In this document: one piece after another, positions 58,434-63,661 of the stretch
Layout: every line of letters begins with the position of its first letter
Position numbering within the stretch: position 1 is the stretch's first letter
NCBI RefSeq assembly: GCF_022179445.1
Contig: NZ_BPQU01000029.1
Location: forward strand, 1-63,661
From: Methylobacterium mesophilicum
GTDB taxonomy: Bacteria > Pseudomonadota > Alphaproteobacteria > Rhizobiales > Beijerinckiaceae
DNA length: 63,661 nucleotides
Direction: 5' to 3'
Notes under the pieces: generated by a model
Database searches by the model: none
Told to the model about the DNA's origin: nothing
The model's input: the letters and a program-made list of their open reading frames with translations, nothing else
Made by a program: the position numbers and the translations under genes

Positions 58434-58489
58434 TGTTCCTCCTCTCCCGCCCTCGATGGCAGGTTGAGGACATATTGAGCCGCCTGCAG

Positions 58490-58507
58490 ATTTTCGCAAG
58501 CGAAAAA
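58490..58507. promoter_or_regulatory. Putative GlpR operator upstream of glpD
   Basis: ATTTTCGCAAGCGAAAAA contains the perfect dyad TTTTCGC-AA-GCGAAAA (58491-58506). It shares the TTCG-N4-CGAA core with the glpR site and lies between glpR and glpD, 57 bases before the glpD ATG. Confidence 0.65.
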
Positions 58508-58518
58508 ATGCGTGTTCG

Positions 58519-59340
58519 TTACGGTTCGCCCACGTTGTCCGCCACCGCCAGGGTCACACCCTGGCGCTCGATCATCGCGACGACGTCCGGGGGCGGCATC
58601 CGGTCGGTGAAGAACGTGTCGACCTGATCCAGGCGCCCGACCTGCACCATCGGCCTCCGGGTGAACTTGGTATGATCCGCCACCAGGAAGGTCTTGCGGG
58701 CATGGGCCAGGATGGTCTGCGTCGCCCGCACCTCCTCGTAATCGTAGTCGAGCAGCGCGCCGTCGGCATCGATCCCGCTGATGCCGATCACCGCCACGTC
58801 GACCCGGAACTGGCTGAGCGTGTCGCAGGTGAGCTGACCCAGTACCGCGCCGTCGCGGTTGCGCACGGTGCCGCCAGCCACGACGATGTGGAATTCCGTG
58901 GCCTCGGCGAGCGACAGCGCGACGTTGAGGTTGTTGGTGATGACGCTGAGGTCGTCGTGCCGGGTCAATTCCCGGGCCACCGCCTCGGGGGTCGTGCCGA
59001 TGTTGACGAAGACCGAGCAGTGGGATGGGATCCGGCTCGCTGCCAACCGGCCGATCCGGGTCTTTTCCGGCAGCAGGGTCACCCGGCGGTCGGCGTAGTC
59101 GATGTTCTCGACGCTGGACGGGAGCCCGCCCCCGCCCCGGTAGCGCTCCAGCCGCCCCTCCGCGCTCAGCTCGTTGAGGTCGCGCCGGATCGTCTGGACG
59201 GTGACGCCGAACTGCGCGGCGAGCGCCTCGATGGTGACGAAGCCCCGCTGGCGCACGGACGCCACGATGGCGCTGCGCCGTCCCTCGACGCCGGACACCT
59301 CGACCCTGTCCTCGGATCTCCGGTCGAGCGGTCGTGACAT
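58519..59340 (-). CDS. glpR: Glycerol-3-phosphate regulon repressor, DeoR family
   Basis: A 273-residue DeoR-family repressor. Helix-turn-helix FVTIEALAAQFGVTVQTIRRDLNELSAEG near residue 30, then the sugar-phosphate sensor with GRLAASRIPSHCSVFVNIGTT and the terminal KTFLVADHTKFTRRP. It represses glycerol genes without glycerol-3-phosphate in the known system. The ATG at 59340 was chosen because SRPLDRR leads into the HTH; longer open frames have unrelated sequence. It is first in the glpRDKF unit. Confidence 0.92.
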   Translation of the reverse strand: MSRPLDRRSEDRVEVSGVEGRRSAIVASVRQRGFVTIEALAAQFGVTVQTIRRDLNELSAEGRLERYRGGGGLPSSVENIDYADRRVTLLPEKTRIGRLAASRIPSHCSVFVNIGTTPEAVARELTRHDDLSVITNNLNVALSLAEATEFHIVVAGGTVRNRDGAVLGQLTCDTLSQFRVDVAVIGISGIDADGALLDYDYEEVRATQTILAHARKTFLVADHTKFTRRPMVQVGRLDQVDTFFTDRMPPPDVVAMIERQGVTLAVADNVGEP

Positions 59341-59377
59341 CAAAACTCCTGGCGTTTCCCGCTCCGCGCGGGCGCAG

Positions 59378-59395
59378 ATGTTCGTTTTCGAACAT
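59378..59395. promoter_or_regulatory. GlpR operator upstream of glpR
   Basis: ATGTTCGTTTTCGAACAT is a perfect 7-bp-armed inverted repeat with a 4-base centre. It matches the classical GlpR consensus (WATGTTCGWWAWCGAACATW) in the enterobacteria at nearly every position. It ends 38 bases before the glpR ATG, consistent with autoregulation. Confidence 0.8.
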
Positions 59396-59550
59396 CTTAT
59401 GGGTGTGGCGGCTTTCGCGAGAGAGTGAACCGGCTCGGGCGGTGGGGCAACCGGATCGCGGCGCTGCGGATTCGGATTCGCACAGGCGGCGGGTGTGCCG
59501 CAGGCACCTCCCTCGTCGGACCATGGAGTTCGGCTAGCCACACGCGTCGT

Positions 59551-59583
59551 CTCCCTACCCCGCAAAGGGGGGAAGGGTGGGCG
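59551..59583. repeat. One-arm remnant of the palindromic element seen in the ArnT-like gene
   Basis: CTCCCTACCCCGCAAAGGGG and the following GGAAGGGTGG resemble, with substitutions, the CTCCCTCCCCCCTCTGCGGG arm at 41493-41524. No matching second arm is visible. Confidence 0.45.
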
Positions 59584-59631
59584 CATGTCATAGTCGAAGA
59601 GGATCGTTTGAAAGGCGTCCGAGACACCAAC

Positions 59632-59662
59632 AAAAAAGGCCTGCCGCGAGTGCGACAGGCCC
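59632..59662 (-). terminator. Rho-independent terminator after the Met/His-rich gene
   Basis: On the minus strand a GGCCTG-T-CGC / GCG-G-CAGGCC stem (one wobble pair) with a 4-nt loop leads into six T (59637-59632). It begins about 40 bases after the stop at 59703. Confidence 0.8.
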
Positions 59663-59702
59663 GTTCGTCCGGGTGACGCCGCCATGCGGCGTCCCGGCGT
59701 GA

Positions 59703-59951
59703 TCACATCTGGTGGTGACGCATCCGGCGGTGATGCTTCATCATCCGCTTGTGCTTCATGCGCTTGCGCATCATCGGGCGCTCGACCGGAGCGGCACCGC
59801 GCTCCATGGCGGCGGCTTCGCCGGCGCGCTCCATTCCGCCGCGGGGACCGCCCGCCTGGGCGCCGGAGGAGTTGTAGGGCGAGTTGCCCTGGGCGTACGC
59901 GGAGCCCGCGAGCAGCGTCAGCGACGCGGCGGCCAACAGAAGTTTCCTCAT
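59703..59951 (-). CDS. Met/His/Arg-rich small exported protein
   Basis: An 82-residue protein with a signal peptide (RKLLLAAASLTLLAGSAYA). The mature tail is dominated by Met, Arg, Lys and His (MMRKRMKHKRMMKHHRRMRHHQM), while the middle is Gly/Ala/Ser-rich. Met and His clusters suggest copper or other soft-metal binding; this is an inference. The ATG at 59951 follows AGGGA by six bases; an earlier TTG is less likely. A good terminator follows. Confidence 0.75.
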   Translation of the reverse strand: MRKLLLAAASLTLLAGSAYAQGNSPYNSSGAQAGGPRGGMERAGEAAAMERGAAPVERPMMRKRMKHKRMMKHHRRMRHHQM

Positions 59952-60160
59952 GATCAATCCCTGGGCGTAGACAGTCGCAGGCGAGGCGCCACCCGTCGTC
60001 TGGGTCGAGCCGCTGCGTCGGAAAATAAGCGGCTAAGAGGAGACTTGGTTCCCCGATCCCGCGTTTGGGAGGCGAATGATTGCTTGCCGGGGTCCGAGCG
60101 CCTATCTCGCGGCCTGTCCAGACGCGACGGCGACCGGGATGCGTGCGGGAGGGGGCGGCT

Positions 60161-60655
60161 TTGGCCAGCAGCGGTTCGGCCTATCTGCTCCTGGATGTCG
60201 CCGGAACGCCCTGCGCCCTGCCGCGCGCGGCGGTGTCCGAGATCCTGCCCCTGCCGGACCTGCACAATCCCCCCGCCACGGGCGGCTGGCTCGCCGGCTT
60301 CCTCAATCTCGGCGGCGCGCCGATCCCGGTGATCGATCTGGCCCCGCTGCTCGGCCTGCGCCCCGCGGCGTCCGCGCCGGGCCTCTACGCGCATCTCGTG
60401 CTGACCCGCGACGACGCGGTCGCCTACCTCGTCGATCGCGCCGCCGACCTCGTAATCGTCCCGGATTCCGCGATCCGGCCGGCCGAGGAGACCGGGACGC
60501 TCAACGGCTGCGTGGCCGCCGAACTCGTGATCGGCGACCGCCTGGTGCACGCCCTGGCGCCCGAGGGCCTGCTGACCGCGCAGGAACGGGCCCGGGTCGC
60601 GGCCCTGACGCGGGCCGCCGCCGAGCGCCTCGCCGCCCTGCCGCCCTCCGCCTGA
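60161..60655 (+). CDS. CheW-like coupling protein (WspB-like)
   Basis: A 164-residue CheW domain protein. Seen: YLLLDVAGTPCALPRAAVSEILPLPDLHNPPATGGWLAGFLNLGGAPIPVIDLAPLLGL, ending at VHALAPEGLLTAQE. The start was set at a TTG at 60161 because GGGAGGGGG (60147-60155) lies six bases upstream; a GTG at 60143 is the alternative. It leads the cluster CheW-CheR-CheW-MCP. Confidence 0.82.
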   Translation: MASSGSAYLLLDVAGTPCALPRAAVSEILPLPDLHNPPATGGWLAGFLNLGGAPIPVIDLAPLLGLRPAASAPGLYAHLVLTRDDAVAYLVDRAADLVIVPDSAIRPAEETGTLNGCVAAELVIGDRLVHALAPEGLLTAQERARVAALTRAAAERLAALPPSA

Positions 60656-60662
60656 TCCCACG

Positions 60663-62168
60663 ATGGCGCGCCACGTTCCGCCCCGCCCCGATCCGGGCGA
60701 CGACTCCGCCTACGCTGCCCTGAAGGCGCGCATCATCGCCCGCACGGGCCACCATTATTACATCGACAAGGACGAACTCCTGATCGAGCGCCTGCGCCGG
60801 CGCTTCCGGGCCACCGCCATCGCCGACTGCGCCGCCTACGGCGCCCTGCTGGCCGACCGCTCCCGGGGCGAGGCGGAATGGGCCTGCCTGGAGGCCGAGA
60901 TCACCGTCGGCGAGACCTTCTTCTTCCGCTACGCCGAGCAGTTCCAGGCCCTGCGCCAGACGATCCTGCCGGCGCTGATCGCGGCCCGCAGCCATGACCG
61001 CACCCTGCGGATCTGGAGCGCCGGCTGCTCGACTGGCGCGGAGCCCTATTCCCTGGCGATCCTGGTCCGCGAGGCCCTGGGGGACGCCCTGCTCGACTGG
61101 CGGATCGCGATCCTCGGCACCGATATCAGCGTCGAGGCGCTGGCGACCGCCCGGGCCGCCGAGTACGGGCGCTGGGCGTTGCGCACCATGCCGCCGGAGG
61201 AGCGGCTGCGCTATTTCACGCGCCTGCCCCCCGCCCCCGGGATCCGCCGCGAGGGCGGCTACGCCCTGCGGCCGGAGTTCCGCGCGCTGGTGCGGTTCGA
61301 GCGCGGCAACCTCCTGAACCTCATCGAGCCCAAGACCCCGCCGGGCGAGGGGTACGACCTGATCCTCTGCCGCAACGTGCTGATCTATTTCGAGGCCGAG
61401 ACGGTGGCCGCGGTGGTGCGCGGCCTCGGGCGCAGGCTCCGGCCGGACGGCTGGCTGCTGCTGGGCCATGCCGAGCCGAACCCGACCTTCTCTGGGTTCC
61501 TCGATCCCGTAAGCCTGCCCGGGACCGTCGCCTACCGGCGCCTGGCCGACGCGGTGCAGCCGCCCGCGCCCCGGCCGCTCCCCCCGGCGGCCGAGCCGGA
61601 ACCCCGCCCCCGACCGATCGAGGAACCGCACGGGGCACTTGAGACCGTGGTGGCGACCCTGGCGCAGCCGCGCCCGCCCGCGGTGGAGGTGGCCGAGCGT
61701 CCCCCTATCGATGTCGAGGCCGCCGACCCGGACGCGCCGGCCGGCGACCTCGCCCGCATCCGCGCGCTCGCCGATGCCGGGGAGACAGGCGCCGCCTGGC
61801 GGGTCCTGCGCGGCGCCCTGGTGCGCGATCCGACCGATCCGGCCCTGCGCTTCTACGAGGGCCTGCTCGCCCGTACCCTCGGCCGGGACGATGAAGCCGA
61901 GCGCGCGCTGCGGGCGGCGCTCTACCTCGACCGGGGCTTCGTGATGGCCCATTACCATCTCGGGCTGCTGCTGATCGGGCTCGGCAGGCCCGGCGAGGCG
62001 GCCCGCGCCCTCGACAACGCCATCGCGTTGAGCCAAGCCCTCGGGCCGAACACGCTCCTGCTCGAGGGCGATGGCGCCGCGGCCTCCGAGATCGCCGCCG
62101 GTGCCGCCGCCGCCCGCGCCGGGCTCGGGCCGGATCGTGGCCCTGACAGCGGCATCGGGAGCTCCTGA
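60663..62168 (+). CDS. CheR methyltransferase with TPR tail (WspC-like)
   Basis: A 501-residue protein. The N-terminal CheR domain (1-275) has the N-terminal helical part ALKARIIARTGHHYYIDKDE, the SAM loop IWSAGCSTGAEPYSLAI, GTDISVEAL and LCRNVLIYFEAE. A Pro-rich linker (295-345) is followed by TPR-like repeats at about 360-480 (ALRFYEGLLARTLGRDDEAERALRAALYLDRGF). It would methylate the adjacent MCP. The stop overlaps the next gene by one base (TGATG). Confidence 0.93.
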   Translation: MARHVPPRPDPGDDSAYAALKARIIARTGHHYYIDKDELLIERLRRRFRATAIADCAAYGALLADRSRGEAEWACLEAEITVGETFFFRYAEQFQALRQTILPALIAARSHDRTLRIWSAGCSTGAEPYSLAILVREALGDALLDWRIAILGTDISVEALATARAAEYGRWALRTMPPEERLRYFTRLPPAPGIRREGGYALRPEFRALVRFERGNLLNLIEPKTPPGEGYDLILCRNVLIYFEAETVAAVVRGLGRRLRPDGWLLLGHAEPNPTFSGFLDPVSLPGTVAYRRLADAVQPPAPRPLPPAAEPEPRPRPIEEPHGALETVVATLAQPRPPAVEVAERPPIDVEAADPDAPAGDLARIRALADAGETGAAWRVLRGALVRDPTDPALRFYEGLLARTLGRDDEAERALRAALYLDRGFVMAHYHLGLLLIGLGRPGEAARALDNAIALSQALGPNTLLLEGDGAAASEIAAGAAAARAGLGPDRGPDSGIGSS

Positions 62169-62776
62169 TGGAAGCGCAGCCGAGTGCGCCGGATCGCGGC
62201 GGGCGCCCCAAGTCCGACCGGACGTTGCCCGACCGGGCGTTCAAGCCCGAACGGGACCTGAGGGCCGAGCGCGCCGCGGCGCTGGCCCGGCGCACTCTCG
62301 CCTCGGCCGGGCCGGAGGCCGGTATCGACCACCTCGTCTGCGCCTGCGGGTCCGAGCGCTACGGGCTGCCGCTCGCCGCGGTGGCGCAGGTGCTGCCGAT
62401 GCGCCCCTGCACGCCGATGCCCGGGGCGGTGCCGGCGCTGCTCGGCCTGATCGCGCTGTCGGGCCGGATCGTCGGCGTCCTGGGGCTCGCCCGGGCGCTG
62501 GGCCGGCCGGAAGCCCCGCCCGAGGGGGAGCGCGGGGGCGGGCATCTCGTCGTGCTGCGCGGCGGCCCGACCCAACCCGTCGCCCTGGCGGTCGACCGGG
62601 TGCTGGGCATCGCCGCCGCTCCGGGCGCTTCCGCCGCCGGGCCGGCGGAGGATGCCGATCCGGCCGGATTGGGAAACGCCGCCGCTTCGGGTTATGCCCC
62701 CGCCTCGGCCGGCGACGGCCGACCGGATTTCGTCGTCGTCGACCTTCCCCGCCTCCTGCGCCGCGTGCTGCCCTAA
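62168..62776 (+). CDS. CheW-like coupling protein (WspD-like)
   Basis: A 202-residue CheW protein with a charged N-terminal extension of about 50 residues. The CheW core is DHLVCACGSERYGLPLAAVAQVLPMRPCTPMPGAVPALLGLIALSGRIVGVLGLARAL and a C-terminal FVVVDLPRLLRRV. A Gly/Ala-rich insertion (AAAPGASAAGPAEDADPAG) sits late in the fold. It starts by TGATG overlap with the CheR gene. Confidence 0.85.
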   Translation: MEAQPSAPDRGGRPKSDRTLPDRAFKPERDLRAERAAALARRTLASAGPEAGIDHLVCACGSERYGLPLAAVAQVLPMRPCTPMPGAVPALLGLIALSGRIVGVLGLARALGRPEAPPEGERGGGHLVVLRGGPTQPVALAVDRVLGIAAAPGASAAGPAEDADPAGLGNAAASGYAPASAGDGRPDFVVVDLPRLLRRVLP

Positions 62777-62817
62777 AATCCCGTTCGCGCCCCCCTCCAC
62801 CGGAGCCAGCCCCGACC

Positions 62818-63661
62818 GTGACGTTCTCGATCGGAAGACGCATCCTCCTCGGCTTCGTAGCGGTCACCGTGGTGATCGTGGCGCTCGGCTTCTACGCGCT
62901 GGAGCAGATCGGGGCGGTGCGCGACACCACCGACGCCATCGTTCGGCGCGACATGGCGGTGCTGCGCCAGCTCGACGACCTCGGCAACCAGGCCCGGGAC
63001 CTCGGGCTCCTGCGCCGTAGCGCCGTGATCGCGATGCTGTCGCAGGCGCAAGGTCGGCCGACGCGCCCCGACGACACCGTGACGACCTGGCGCCGGACCG
63101 CCGCCCAGATCGAGAGCGGCCTGGCTGCCACGATGCAACTGGCCGGCGAATACCGGACCCAGTCGATAACCACCGAGCGCAACGCCGTCTGGGACCGGAT
63201 CGCCAATGCGGCGGCGGAGGTGCAGCGCTCGTTCCGGGAGGTGCGGAGCGTCAGCGAGGCGCAGTTCGCCGCCATCGCCCGGCAGGACGTCGCCGGGGTC
63301 GAGGCGCGCAACGACGAGATCAGCCGGCTGCAGGCGCCGTTCCTGGGCGGCATCACGAACCTGCGCACCCTGCTCGACGGCGGCATGGCCCTGGGGCAGC
63401 GCGCGGCCCACGAGGTCTACGAGCGCTCGCGCCTGTCGATCTACCTGACGCTGGCCGCCGCCGTGCTGCTGGCGATCATCGTCACCTGGCTGATCCGGCA
63501 GGCGGTGGTGCGCCCGCTGGAGACCGTGATGGGCTTCGTCGAGCGGGTCGGCGACGGCGACCTCTCGGGGCGGCTCGACATGCGGGGCGGCGACGAGATC
63601 GCCCGTCTGGGGCGGACGCTGAACGCGATGGTGGACAACCTGTCCGACCTCGCCCGCACGA
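62818..63661 (+). CDS. Methyl-accepting chemotaxis protein, partial (WspA-like)
   Basis: The first 281 codons of an MCP; the frame is open at the window edge. A GTG at 62818 is preceded by GGAG at 62802-62805. Membrane helix 1 (IGRRILLGFVAVTVVIVALGFYALE), a helical periplasmic domain of about 160 residues, membrane helix 2 (LSIYLTLAAAVLLAIIVTWLI) and a HAMP domain (RPLETVMGFVERVGDGDLSG). The signalling tip is beyond the window. It is the fourth gene of the Wsp-like cluster. Confidence 0.88.
   Translation, partial: MTFSIGRRILLGFVAVTVVIVALGFYALEQIGAVRDTTDAIVRRDMAVLRQLDDLGNQARDLGLLRRSAVIAMLSQAQGRPTRPDDTVTTWRRTAAQIESGLAATMQLAGEYRTQSITTERNAVWDRIANAAAEVQRSFREVRSVSEAQFAAIARQDVAGVEARNDEISRLQAPFLGGITNLRTLLDGGMALGQRAAHEVYERSRLSIYLTLAAAVLLAIIVTWLIRQAVVRPLETVMGFVERVGDGDLSGRLDMRGGDEIARLGRTLNAMVDNLSDLART

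Larger units (their letters stand above)
59341..59630. other. Upstream region of glpR
   Basis: About 290 bases with no gene. It holds the strong GlpR palindrome at 59378-59395 and, further upstream, one arm of a palindromic element at 59551-59583, before the terminator of the Met/His-rich gene. Confidence 0.5.

Overview
The window is GC-rich, densely coded chromosomal DNA of an alphaproteobacterium in the Hyphomicrobiales. It is most likely a Methylobacterium or Methylorubrum-type pink-pigmented methylotroph. Support comes from a formaldehyde-activating-enzyme paralogue, dusB-ntrB-ntrC next to a fused ispDF, the gyrA-coaD-cyclophilin run, a CinA/RatA/LipA neighbourhood, palindromic elements typical of this order and frequent GTG/TTG starts behind good Shine-Dalgarno sites. 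The assignment is an inference from gene content. There is no rRNA, tRNA, CRISPR array, prophage or insertion sequence.

Layout. 0.1-9 kb: Fae paralogue, a LOV-domain histidine kinase with a single-domain receiver (LovK/LovR-like), a 1-kb gene-free stretch, a degenerate CYTH protein, msrB, a YihY membrane protein, UV-damage endonuclease uvsE, a small hydrolase. 9-20 kb, mostly minus strand: ycjF and ycjX separated by a 214-bp palindrome, hisN, an AI-2E-type transporter with a long C-terminal extension, a Tat-exported MmgE/PrpD protein, pncB, a stress-type flavin/PLP-oxidase-fold protein. 20-24 kb: a TacA/TacT toxin-antitoxin pair with a palindromic operator, mrp/apbC, mobA, a DMT exporter. 24-33 kb: gyrA, coaD and two cyclophilins in one run, a His/Arg/Trp-rich exported protein, an S49 peptidase, a beta-hydroxyacid dehydrogenase and a P1 peptidase. 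33-38 kb: a double-PAS, double-receiver hybrid kinase with a small overlapping partner, rarD and a chemoreceptor. 38.6-42.2 kb: a four-gene overlapping operon (ArnT-like transferase, GT2, LABN protein, flavin-fold protein). The ArnT-like gene carries a palindromic mobile element in frame. 42-50 kb: a cystathionine beta-lyase-like gene, hicAB, an Rmf-like protein, ntrC-ntrB-dusB, ispDF. 50-54 kb: MAPEG protein, pncC, a flavin monooxygenase, ratA-like, lipA. 54-59.4 kb: a complete glpR-glpD-glpK-glpF operon with two GlpR-type palindromes. 60-63.7 kb: CheW, CheR-TPR, CheW and the start of an MCP, in Wsp-like order.

How it works together. Core metabolism (NAD salvage, CoA, lipoate, isoprenoids, Mo-cofactor, histidine, tRNA dihydrouridylation) is interleaved with sensing and stress genes that suit a sunlit leaf-surface life: a blue-light sensor kinase, UvsE, MsrB and several chemosensory proteins. 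The most unusual points are the palindromic element translated inside the ArnT-like enzyme, the Fae paralogue lacking the catalytic histidine, the LOV kinase/receiver pair, the Tat-exported PrpD-like enzyme, the extended AI-2E protein and the Wsp-like cluster at the right edge.
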